Below are positions 24,571-32,698 of a stretch of 64,000 nt of DNA, one piece after another. The DNA comes from Allocoprococcus comes (GTDB lineage: Bacteria; Bacillota; Clostridia; Lachnospirales; Lachnospiraceae). Made by a program: the position numbers and the translations under genes. Each line of letters begins with the position of its first letter. The first letter of the stretch is position 1. Where the stretch lies: positions 62,001 to 126,000 of the forward strand of contig NZ_JAAIMM010000007.1 of assembly GCF_013300725.1 (NCBI RefSeq), read 5' to 3'. The notes under the pieces were generated by a model. The model searched no databases and was not told the origin of the DNA. It saw nothing but the letters and a program-made list of their open reading frames with translations.

Positions 24571-26971
24571 TAAGCTCTCACCAGAAGAGAGGGCATCCCT
24601 GTTATTACAGGAGATGAGTCTGGAAGAGAAAATGGCACAGGTGAACTGTGTATTTCCGTTTGATAAAACATATCTAAATTGTGACTGGATCAAAGAACAG
24701 GTTCCATACGGAATCGGAGAGGTCAGTACGCTTGAGATGAGGAGAATCAAGTCTTTGCAGGAAGCAGCAGACTGGCAGAGAAGAGTCCAGCGTATTGTAA
24801 TGGAGAACAGTCCACATGGAATTCCTGCAATTTTCCATATGGAAGGATTATGTGGAGCATTTTTACAAAAAGCAACAAGTTATCCATCGGGGATTGCGAG
24901 AGGAGCCGGATTTGATCCGGAGCTGGAAGAAAAGATTGGAGCAAGTGTGGCAAAGCAGGAGACCGCCTGCGGGATCACACATATTTTGGCACCGGTTTTA
25001 GACATATCCAGAGATTCACGTATGGGAAGACAGGGAGAAACCTATGGAGAAGATCCGACACTTGCAGCAGCGCTTGGAACCGCTTATGCGAAGGGCGCAG
25101 CAGGCGTGACTGTGGATGGCAGGACACCGGACTGTGTGGCAAAACATTTTCTGGCATTCCACAATTCACAGGGAGGTATCCATGGAACACACAGTGAGAC
25201 GGCAGAACGTACCTTACAGGAAATCTATGGAAAACCATTTCAGGCGGCAATCCGTGATGGAAAACTGAAAGGCATCATGCCATGTTATTGTTCCATCGAC
25301 AATGAGCCTGTCTCTGTGTCAAAAAAGCTTCTCACGGATCTTTTGCGAGAGAAGATGGGCTTTGACGGAATCTGTGTCAGTGATTATGGTGGAATTGGAA
25401 ACAGCCATACCGTACAGCATATCGGAGAGACACTTGGAGAAACCGGATATCTGGCAATGGAAGCGGGAATGGATATTGAGATGCCAAGCCAGACAGGATA
25501 TGGAAAAGAGCTGATGGAGGGATTTTCGGATGGAACGTATGATATAAGTGTATTAGATAAAGTAGTACATAGGGTGCTCTGTGTAAAATTCCGTATGGGA
25601 TTATTTGAGCACCCATTTGCAATGGAAGGAGAGGCGTTAGAAAAAGAGTTTGCAGAAGCAGATGAGGGAGGAAGCCTGTCTTTGCAGTCAGCTTTGGAAT
25701 CTATGGTACTTCTCAAAAATGATGGCATTCTTCCATTGGATAAGAAGAAACTCAGAAAAATTGCGGTGATTGGTCCGCATGCAGACAATGCAAGGATGTT
25801 TTTCGGTGGTTACACGCATATGTCCATGATGGAATCTGTATATGCAGTGGCAAACAGTATCGCTGGGGTAGCAGGTATTGAGAACAGAAGTGGAGAGAAA
25901 ATCCCTACCGTGCCAGGCACTCATATCCAGCTTGACACAGGAAAAATATATGATGAGATTTTAAAAACACAAAAACCGCAGTGCAGATCGCTTGTGGAGT
26001 ATTTAAGAGAAATCCTTCCGGATACAGAAATTGTATCGGCTTTCGGTTATCCAATCGCAGGGGAGGATGAGTCCGGTTTTGAAAAAGCCCTTAAGACGAT
26101 GGAAGGCGCAGATATTGTACTTCTTACTTTGGGCGGAAAATACGGCACCTGTTCCCTTGCATCCATGGGTGAGGGAGTTGATGCGGCAGACATAAATCTT
26201 CCACCTTGTCAGGATCGGTTTATTCTGGCAGCTTTGGAGAAAAAAATTCCACTGGTAGGTATTCATTTCAATGGAAGACCAATCTCAAGTGATGTGGCAG
26301 ATATGCATTTGAATGCAATTTTGGAGGCATGGAATCCGGCGGAAATGGGTGCAAGAGCAGTATATGAGGCTTTGTTTGGAATTCATAATCCATCCGGCAG
26401 ACTGCCGGTTTCTGTGGCATATAGTGCCGGACAGATTCCGGTATATTACAATCATCCATGGGGTTCTGCAAACCATCAGGGAGAGAGTATCGGATTTGTC
26501 AACTATCTGGACATGCCGCATACGCCGAGATACTGTTTTGGATATGGATTGAGTTATTCGGATTTTGTCTATTCTGATTTGACCATAGAAAAAGAAGAAG
26601 TACTGCCGACAGAGACTGTTTCTGTTTTGATGAAGGTCACAAACCAGTCAGAAACTGCCGGAACAGAGATCGTCCAGCTTTATCTGTCCGACCGCTATGC
26701 ATCGAGAACAAGACCGGTGCAGGAGCTTGCCGGATTTACAAGAGTATGGTTAGAGCCGAAAGAGAGCAGAACTGTTATTTTCAGGATACAGCCTTCACAG
26801 ATGGCATTTCTGGATAAAGATATGCGATGGAAAATTGAAAAAGGTACGGTTGATGTGAAAATTGGAAGCTCCAGTGAAGATATCCGGTTGAAAGGTGAGT
26901 ATACCGTCCGGGAAAATCAGTGGATTGAAGGAAAAGACAGAGCTTTTTGCGCGGAGGTGGAAGTTTTATGA
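24545..26971 (+). CDS. GH3 beta-glycosidase
   Basis: 808 residues. N-terminal (beta/alpha)8 domain with DISRDSRMGRQGETYGEDP near 151-170 and the nucleophile Asp280 in VSDYGGIG; then the alpha/beta sandwich and a C-terminal fibronectin type III domain (NQSETAGTEIVQLYLSD). Likely beta-glucosidase or beta-xylosidase. GTG 24545 is used: GGAGGAG at 24531-24537 fits it but is 17 nt from the ATG at 24554. The start lies inside the GH78 gene, so translation is coupled. No signal peptide. Confidence 0.92.
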   Translation: METMNYRNDKLSPEERASLLLQEMSLEEKMAQVNCVFPFDKTYLNCDWIKEQVPYGIGEVSTLEMRRIKSLQEAADWQRRVQRIVMENSPHGIPAIFHMEGLCGAFLQKATSYPSGIARGAGFDPELEEKIGASVAKQETACGITHILAPVLDISRDSRMGRQGETYGEDPTLAAALGTAYAKGAAGVTVDGRTPDCVAKHFLAFHNSQGGIHGTHSETAERTLQEIYGKPFQAAIRDGKLKGIMPCYCSIDNEPVSVSKKLLTDLLREKMGFDGICVSDYGGIGNSHTVQHIGETLGETGYLAMEAGMDIEMPSQTGYGKELMEGFSDGTYDISVLDKVVHRVLCVKFRMGLFEHPFAMEGEALEKEFAEADEGGSLSLQSALESMVLLKNDGILPLDKKKLRKIAVIGPHADNARMFFGGYTHMSMMESVYAVANSIAGVAGIENRSGEKIPTVPGTHIQLDTGKIYDEILKTQKPQCRSLVEYLREILPDTEIVSAFGYPIAGEDESGFEKALKTMEGADIVLLTLGGKYGTCSLASMGEGVDAADINLPPCQDRFILAALEKKIPLVGIHFNGRPISSDVADMHLNAILEAWNPAEMGARAVYEALFGIHNPSGRLPVSVAYSAGQIPVYYNHPWGSANHQGESIGFVNYLDMPHTPRYCFGYGLSYSDFVYSDLTIEKEEVLPTETVSVLMKVTNQSETAGTEIVQLYLSDRYASRTRPVQELAGFTRVWLEPKESRTVIFRIQPSQMAFLDKDMRWKIEKGTVDVKIGSSSEDIRLKGEYTVRENQWIEGKDRAFCAEVEVL

Positions 26972-28788
26972 GATATTACTGCAATCCGATCAATGTACCA
27001 TATGCATACCAGTTTAAGAAAGATCCAAGAGATAAATATCAGCTCACTGTGAACCGGGAAGCTGCAGATCCTTCCATGGTGGAATATCATGGAAAATACT
27101 ATCTGTTTGCATCAATGAGCGGATCCGTGTGGGTATCTTCGGATATGGCACACTGGGAAAGCTATCCGCTGCCGGAGAATGTACCTGCCTATGACTATGC
27201 GCCGGATGTGCGCGTGTTCGGTGACTGGATGTATTTTACAGCATCTGGCAGGGGTGAGGCGTGCGATTTCTACCGGACGAAAGATCCTATACATGGTCCC
27301 TATGAGAAAATCGAGGGTGTGATGGATTACTGGGATCCGAATCTGTTTGCAGATGAGGATGGCAGAGTTTATTTTTACTGGGGATGTGCCAATGCAACAC
27401 CAATCTGGGGCGTGGAATTAGACCCGGATACGATGCATCCAATCGGAGAAAAAAAAGAACTAATCTTTGGAAATCCGTGGGAGAACGGATATGAGAGATT
27501 CGGTGAGAACAACAGTGAAAATCCGAAAACAGAAGAAGAGATTGAAGGTCTGTTCGCTGCCTTTTTGAAAGAGTGTGGGGAAGATGCGAAAAATCTTCCG
27601 GAGGAGAATAAGAAAATCATCCGTGCAACATATGCGGGAATGCCATACATCGAAGGTGCGTGGATGACAAAATATCAGGGAAATTATTATCTGCAATATG
27701 CGTGTCCGGGAGCAGAATTGAATGTTTATGCAGATGGTGTTTATGTCGGAAAATATCCATTAGGTCCGTTTCATCTGGCAGAGAATAATCCGTTTTCCTA
27801 TAAACCGGGCGGTTTTCTTCCGGGAGCAGGCCATGGTTCTACGATGGAAGATATAACCGGACATTTCTGGCATACGGCAACAATGAGGATCAGCAAAAAT
27901 CATGTGTTTGAGCGGCGTGTAGGAATCTGGCCGGCAGGGTTTGATGAGGAAGGAAATCTCTTCTGCAACCAGAGATATGGAGACTGGCCGCAGGACGTCG
28001 AAAAATTCAGAATGGATCCGTGGGCAGAGCCGGAATGGTTTTTGTTAAGCTATGGCGCAAAGATGACAGCATCCGGTTATGAAAAAGATCACGAGCCATC
28101 GCTTGCAGCAGACGAGAATGTACAGACGTGGTGGATGGCAGATACCGAAGCACCGGGAAGTTTTCTTACAATGGATCTGGACACCTGTGCAAACGTGCAT
28201 GCCATCCAGATTAATTTCGCAGATGATCCTTCCAGTCAGATAAAGTGTCCGGGGGAATGGAAGAAAACACCGGATATGGAGCGCTATATAGACCGGAAGG
28301 CAGGTTATACAAGATGGATGTTAGAAGGATCTTTAGATGGAGAGATGTGGTTTGCACTGGAAGATAAGAGAAATGCAGACACTGATTTAAGCCATGATCT
28401 TGTTGTGTCAGAAGAGGGATGGAAGCTACGCTTCCTGAGATTCACAATAGAAGAGGTGCCTTACCATGTGAAACCGTGTATTTCAGGACTTCGTGTTTTT
28501 GGAAGGGCAGAGAGAACACTTCCGGAAGTGCCGGAATATGAAGTCAGACGGACAGGATATCTTGATATGGAAGTTTCCGTAGAAGAGCAGAAAGCGGTAT
28601 CCGGATATCTGATCCTGTGGGGAAATAAACCGGAACAGCTCTATCACAGCTGTATGGTTATGGGAAACTGCATAAACTACCGTGTAGGAGCTCTGGTAAA
28701 AGGAAAAATGTACTATGTCAGAGTGGATGCTTTTAATGGTTCCGGAATTACGCATGGAGAAGTAAAAAAGCTGGAGGTGTTTAAATGA
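26968..28788 (+). CDS. GH43-type glycosidase with F5/8C (CBM32-like) and Fn3 domains
   Basis: 606 residues from the ATG overlapping the GH3 stop (ATGA); GGAGGTGG is 6 nt upstream. Residues 25-360 form a five-bladed propeller: AADPSMVEYHGKYYLF with the likely base Asp34, YWDPNLFADEDG with a second Asp and YIEGAWMTKY with the acid Glu. Residues about 385-520 look like an F5/8 type C carbohydrate-binding domain; the end is Fn3-like. GH43 members cleave arabinosyl, xylosyl or galactosyl linkages; the exact bond is open. No signal peptide is seen. Confidence 0.88.
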   Translation: MRYYCNPINVPYAYQFKKDPRDKYQLTVNREAADPSMVEYHGKYYLFASMSGSVWVSSDMAHWESYPLPENVPAYDYAPDVRVFGDWMYFTASGRGEACDFYRTKDPIHGPYEKIEGVMDYWDPNLFADEDGRVYFYWGCANATPIWGVELDPDTMHPIGEKKELIFGNPWENGYERFGENNSENPKTEEEIEGLFAAFLKECGEDAKNLPEENKKIIRATYAGMPYIEGAWMTKYQGNYYLQYACPGAELNVYADGVYVGKYPLGPFHLAENNPFSYKPGGFLPGAGHGSTMEDITGHFWHTATMRISKNHVFERRVGIWPAGFDEEGNLFCNQRYGDWPQDVEKFRMDPWAEPEWFLLSYGAKMTASGYEKDHEPSLAADENVQTWWMADTEAPGSFLTMDLDTCANVHAIQINFADDPSSQIKCPGEWKKTPDMERYIDRKAGYTRWMLEGSLDGEMWFALEDKRNADTDLSHDLVVSEEGWKLRFLRFTIEEVPYHVKPCISGLRVFGRAERTLPEVPEYEVRRTGYLDMEVSVEEQKAVSGYLILWGNKPEQLYHSCMVMGNCINYRVGALVKGKMYYVRVDAFNGSGITHGEVKKLEVFK

Positions 28789-30434
28789 AAAAACAGTTAT
28801 TGCGGCAGGCAGATGGATCACCATGGATAGCGATTGCCGGCGAAGCTCATAATTCGAGTGCATCAGATGCCGTTTACATGAGCGGAATCTGGGAAAAGGC
28901 AGAAGAACTGGGATTGAATACACTGCTCCTTCCGGTGAGCTGGGAACTGATCGAGCCGGAGGAAAACAGGTTTGAATTCACGTTGGTGGATGAGCTTATC
29001 ATGCAGGCAAGAAATGCGGGCATGCATATTATTTTTCTGTGGTTTGGAACATGGAAAAATGCACAGTCAACTTATGCACCGGAGTGGGTGAAGAAAGATT
29101 TGCAGCGTTTTCCGCGTGCGGAGCTAGAACAGGGAAAACGGAAAATCATTCTTAAAAATTTTTATAATATGCCATATACAACCCTTTCTTATCTGGGCGA
29201 AGAGACAAAACATGCAGATGCGAAAGCATTCGCAGGATTAATGCGCCACTTAAGGGTAATTGACGGGAAAGAGCGGACAGTGCTTGCAGTCCAGGTGGAG
29301 AATGAGACTGGAGTGCAGGGAAGTGCAAGAGAGCATTCCACATTGGCAGAACAGCTGTTTGCAAAAACACCGCCGCAGGGGCTTGTGGATTATCTGGAAA
29401 ACCATACAGATGAGATGGATGAATCTTTGAAAAATGTATGGCAAAATCAGAATGCCGGGGCAGAGAGAAAAATAACTCCAGACAGTGGGCAGGATGGTAT
29501 GGAAAAATGCGGAAAAGAAAAAGGATGGAGAGAGGTTTTTGGTCTGGCAGCAGATGAAATTTTTTCTGCATATCATATTGCAAGTTATGTAGAATATGTC
29601 GCAGCAGCCGGAAAAGCAGAGTATGATCTTCCGATGGCGGTCAACAGCTGGCTGACACAGGGGACAGAGCCTGGAGTATATCCATCCGGTGGACCGGTTG
29701 CCAAAATGATGGAGGTGTGGAATTATGCAGCCCCGTCCATTGATATCTATGCACCGGATATTTATGTACATAATTTTACCGATATCTGCGAGGAGTATAC
29801 AAAGCTTGGCAATCCACTTTTTATTCCGGAAACGGCAACACATTCCCACTGTGCGCCAAGGCTTGTGTATGCAATCGGACATTATCATGCAGTCTGCTTT
29901 GCACCGTTTGGCTTTGAGGATATGGGAAAACCGTTCAACTCTGCCACAGCACATCTCTTCGGGGTGGATGTGAAAGACCCATTACTTTCCATACCACAGG
30001 ATGTAAAGGAGTACCATTACTGTGCGTCAACGTTAGGAAGCATGATAGATCTGTTTTCGGACAATTATGGAACAGACAATCTTCAGGCAGTGATTGCAGA
30101 AAACTGTAAAGATGGTACAGGAGAAATGTTATTTGAAGATTACAGATTCCGCGTGCAGATGGCGGTTTCAGGGCAGGGAGAACAAAAAGGCGTATGTCTT
30201 ATTTTAAAGGCAGAGGAAGATACTTTTTATATGTTTGCAAATGCATGCCAGATAGAAATCTGTTCGAATGACAAGACGCGGGAGCACTGTGATATTTTAT
30301 CTTATGAGGAAGGAGCTTTTTCGGAAGGCATCTGGGTGGCAGGCAGAAGATTAAACGGTGACGAAGCAGCAGCGATTACATTTGAGGAATACCGGCTGGT
30401 GAAGATAAAACTCTTTTTATATGGAAATGAATAG
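28785..30434 (+). CDS. GH35/GH42-like beta-galactosidase (DUF5597 type)
   Basis: 549 residues, start coupled to the GH43 gene by ATGA. A (beta/alpha)8 glycosidase: LNTLLLPVSWELIEPEE near 44-60, acid/base Glu in AVQVENETG (168-176) and nucleophile Glu in NPLFIPETATHSH. The C-terminal part is a beta domain similar to DUF5597. Family members act on beta-galactosides. A Lys/Gln-rich insert at about 210-245 is not typical and may be a surface loop. Last gene of the overlapping operon; no signal peptide. Confidence 0.8.
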   Translation: MKKQLLRQADGSPWIAIAGEAHNSSASDAVYMSGIWEKAEELGLNTLLLPVSWELIEPEENRFEFTLVDELIMQARNAGMHIIFLWFGTWKNAQSTYAPEWVKKDLQRFPRAELEQGKRKIILKNFYNMPYTTLSYLGEETKHADAKAFAGLMRHLRVIDGKERTVLAVQVENETGVQGSAREHSTLAEQLFAKTPPQGLVDYLENHTDEMDESLKNVWQNQNAGAERKITPDSGQDGMEKCGKEKGWREVFGLAADEIFSAYHIASYVEYVAAAGKAEYDLPMAVNSWLTQGTEPGVYPSGGPVAKMMEVWNYAAPSIDIYAPDIYVHNFTDICEEYTKLGNPLFIPETATHSHCAPRLVYAIGHYHAVCFAPFGFEDMGKPFNSATAHLFGVDVKDPLLSIPQDVKEYHYCASTLGSMIDLFSDNYGTDNLQAVIAENCKDGTGEMLFEDYRFRVQMAVSGQGEQKGVCLILKAEEDTFYMFANACQIEICSNDKTREHCDILSYEEGAFSEGIWVAGRRLNGDEAAAITFEEYRLVKIKLFLYGNE

Positions 30435-30745
30435 AAGATGAAGCTCTTACGATATAGGTATAAATAAAGAAATAGGCGAGAATAAGTAAAAACTGATATC
30501 AGATTGTACTCTTCAGAAACCGTACCTGCTGTGGTATAAACCAGAAGCCGTTGTCGTACAATGTGGTAAGAAAATCAAACGAATATATTTTTTCCAAAGA
30601 TTTGTCGTAAAAATGTGGTCAAATCAAGAAACCTCCGTGCGAAAGCAAGTGAAAAATCCCTGTGAAGCTGTGAGATACGCCATGCACAGCTCGGGAAAGA
30701 ATTCCCTTGCTGCCAGGCTGTCGCCCTATAAAATAGCGAAAATAG
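30435..30745. other. Noncoding stretch with a direct repeat and several small stems
   Basis: About 310 bp without a credible gene. TTGTCGTA(C/A)AA..ATGTGG occurs twice, at 30551-30567 and 30602-30619, 51 bp apart. Downstream, GCAAG/CTTGC arms (30643, 30708) enclose AGCTGTG/CACAGCT and GGGAA/TTCCC hairpins, directly before a terminator. This could be a small structured RNA ending at that terminator. It did not match an RNA family I know. Confidence 0.4.
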
Positions 30746-30781
30746 ACGCCTTTGCAAGTAAACTTGCAGGGCGTTTTTTTC
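30746..30781 (+). terminator. Intrinsic terminator before the heat-shock block
   Basis: ACGCC..TTGCAAG pairs with CTTGCA..GGCGT followed by eight T residues. It ends either the glycosidase operon or a small RNA from the preceding stretch. Confidence 0.8.
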
Positions 30782-30827
30782 ACCATTTTGCATGGCTCGT
30801 AGTGTTCACAAATTCTTCATAAAAAAA

Positions 30828-30870
30828 TTAGCACTCACCTCTTGACAGTGCTAACAATGCGTGCTATAGT
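30828..30870 (+). promoter_or_regulatory. CIRCE operator and promoter of hsp20
   Basis: TTAGCACTC (30828-30836), 9 nt, CAGTGCTAA (30846-30854): the HrcA target CIRCE with one deviation (C for G in the right arm). That C completes the -35 TTGACA (30842-30847); spacer 17 nt; -10 TATAGT (30865-30870). Confidence 0.93.
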
Positions 30871-30960
30871 ACAGATAGAACAAAGGAAGGGGAACAAAAA
30901 GAAAGGTTTGCTTTCCAGTGTTCCGAACGTATTATGAGTGTTTGAAAGGAGACAGGACTT

Positions 30961-31431
30961 ATGTTGATGCCTAGTATTTTTAATAATAACTTATTTGATG
31001 ATGATTGGTTTGGATTTCCATTTTACGGATATGCAGATAAAGCAGAGGACAGAGCAGAAAAGAAGCTCTATGGACATCATGCGAATAATCTGATGAAGAC
31101 AGATATCAAAGAGATGAAAGATGGATATGAGCTTGAGATTGATCTTCCTGGATTCAAGAAAGATGAAGTTACTGCAGAATTGAAAGATGGTTATCTGACA
31201 GTCAGTGCTGCAAAAGGTCTTGATCAGGATGAACAGGAGAAAGAAACCGGAAGATATATCCGTCGCGAACGTTATGCGGGAGCCTGCCAGAGAAGCTACT
31301 ACGTTGGTGAAGATATCACAGAGGAAGACATCAAAGCAGAATTTAAACATGGTATTCTGAAACTCTTCGTTCCGAAAAAAGAAGCAAAACCGGTTGCAGA
31401 AGAGAAGAAGTATATCACAATTGAAGGTTAA
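30961..31431 (+). CDS. Hsp20/alpha-crystallin small heat shock protein
   Basis: 156 residues. The alpha-crystallin domain runs from about 45 to 140: TDIKEMKDGYELEIDLPGFKKDE, LTVSAAKG and FKHGILKLFVPKKE with the A-x-x-x-n-G-x-L motif. The short N-terminal arm (MLMPSIFNNNLFDDDW) is typical of Firmicute Hsp18-type proteins. It holds unfolding proteins for later refolding, here by the DnaJ-like and ClpB proteins encoded next. GGAGACAGGACTT precedes the ATG. Controlled by HrcA at CIRCE. Confidence 0.93.
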   Translation: MLMPSIFNNNLFDDDWFGFPFYGYADKAEDRAEKKLYGHHANNLMKTDIKEMKDGYELEIDLPGFKKDEVTAELKDGYLTVSAAKGLDQDEQEKETGRYIRRERYAGACQRSYYVGEDITEEDIKAEFKHGILKLFVPKKEAKPVAEEKKYITIEG

Positions 31432-31448
31432 TATAGAAGATAAGTTTT

Positions 31449-31477
31449 CCCCGGAGAGTAATCTCCGGGGTGTTTTA
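31449..31477 (+). terminator. Hairpin terminator between hsp20 and dnaJ-like gene
   Basis: CCCCGGAGA (31449-31457) pairs with TCTCCGGGG (31462-31470), then TGTTTTA. Likely partial, as the dnaJ-like gene has no obvious own promoter. Confidence 0.7.
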
Positions 31478-31497
31478 CAGGCAGGAGGTGACAGGAC

Positions 31498-32532
31498 ATG
31501 GCAGCAAAGCGGGATTACTACGAGGTGCTTGGAGTAGCGAAGAATGCAGATGAAAAGACGATCAAAAAAGCCTATCGGAAACTGGCAAAGAAATATCATC
31601 CGGATACCAATGCCGGGAATCCGGATGCAGAAAAGAAATTTAAAGAGGTAACAGAAGCGTATTCGGTACTGAGTGATCCGGAAAAGAAGAAGATGTATGA
31701 CCAGTTTGGACACGCCGCATTTGACCAGTCTGCAGGAGGCAGCTATCAGGGCAGTGGATTCGGAAATGGTTTCCAGGGATTCAAAAGTGGTCCTGGAGGC
31801 TATCAGGAGTATCATTTTACCGGAAATGCAGATGATATTTTCGGAGATATGTTTAAAGATATATTCCATGGAAACGGCAGCAAAAGCACAGGTGGTTTCG
31901 GAAGCCAGGGCTTTCACAGAAGCAGTTTCTATGACGATGGGTCCGGATTTGGCGGGTTCGGAGGATTTGGTGGCCACGGATCAGCAGGCTTTGATCAGAA
32001 AGGTCAGGATCTGAATGCCAGTGTATCTGTTACATTTGATGAGGCAGCTTTTGGATGCGATAAAAGGATCACCCTGCAAGATCAGAGTGGAAAAGCACAG
32101 ACGCTGGAGGTACACATTCCGGCAGGAATTGACAGTGGAAAGAGCATAAGGCTTCGTGGAAAAGGAATGCCGGGAACCGGAAAGGGCGGGGCAGGAGACC
32201 TTCTCCTGAAAGTAACTGTTCAGCCGAAAGCAGGCTATGAACGAAAAGGAATGGATGTTTACACGACAGTCAATATTCCTTATACAACGGCCGTATTTGG
32301 TGGAGAGGCAAGAGTGCATACCCTGTATGGTGATGTGATGTGCAAGATCAAAGAAGGAACCCAGTCAGGAAGCAAGATACGTTTAAGAGGAAAAGGAATT
32401 GTTTCGATGAAGGATGCAAATGTCCACGGCGATCAGTATGTAACGGTACAGATCCAGGTTCCGAGACATTTGAATGCAGAGGCAAGACAGAAACTGATGG
32501 AATATAAAAAAGCCGCTGCCGGAGGAAGATAA
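31498..32532 (+). CDS. DnaJ-like co-chaperone without zinc finger (CbpA type)
   Basis: 344 residues. The J domain (1-70) has the HPD triad in KYHPDTN. A long Gly/Phe-rich region follows (75-165, many GFG and GGF units). The C-terminal substrate domains start near 170 ([16 protein letters not shown]) and end with [16 protein letters not shown]. The four CxxCxGxG zinc motifs of true DnaJ are missing, so this is a type II J protein such as CbpA. It stimulates DnaK. RBS GGAGGTG precedes ATG. It lies between two CIRCE-controlled genes. Confidence 0.93.
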   Translation: MAAKRDYYEVLGVAKNADEKTIKKAYRKLAKKYHPDTNAGNPDAEKKFKEVTEAYSVLSDPEKKKMYDQFGHAAFDQSAGGSYQGSGFGNGFQGFKSGPGGYQEYHFTGNADDIFGDMFKDIFHGNGSKSTGGFGSQGFHRSSFYDDGSGFGGFGGFGGHGSAGFDQKGQDLNASVSVTFDEAAFGCDKRITLQDQSGKAQTLEVHIPAGIDSGKSIRLRGKGMPGTGKGGAGDLLLKVTVQPKAGYERKGMDVYTTVNIPYTTAVFGGEARVHTLYGDVMCKIKEGTQSGSKIRLRGKGIVSMKDANVHGDQYVTVQIQVPRHLNAEARQKLMEYKKAAAGGR

Positions 32533-32612
32533 GGAATCCGGAGCGTTTTATATAGACAGGACTCAGCTTCTGAGTCAGATGATTTAACAGAGGAGTAAAA
32601 ATGTATATAGAT

Positions 32613-32655
32613 TTAGCACTCGACTCTTGACAGTGCTAACAACACGTGCTATAGT
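32613..32655 (+). promoter_or_regulatory. CIRCE operator and promoter of clpB
   Basis: TTAGCACTC (32613-32621), 9 nt, CAGTGCTAA (32631-32639), with -35 TTGACA (32627-32632) and -10 TATAGT (32650-32655). Same deviation and layout as the copy at 30828. Confidence 0.93.
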
Positions 32656-32698
32656 TCGGATAGAACAAAGATAGCAAGGCAAAGGAGGGACTCATGTT

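Noticed and set aside
29250-29954. Minus-strand ORF (234 codons) opposite the GH35-like gene
   Set aside because: Shadow with high Cys content; the plus gene is supported by catalytic motifs and translational coupling.
30575-30793. Minus-strand 72-codon ORF in the noncoding stretch
   Set aside because: It crosses the terminator stem and has no ribosome site; the sequence fits RNA structure better.
30991-31977. Minus-strand ORF (328 codons) opposite hsp20 and dnaJ-like genes
   Set aside because: Spans two well-identified plus genes and their terminator; composition is that of a complement strand.
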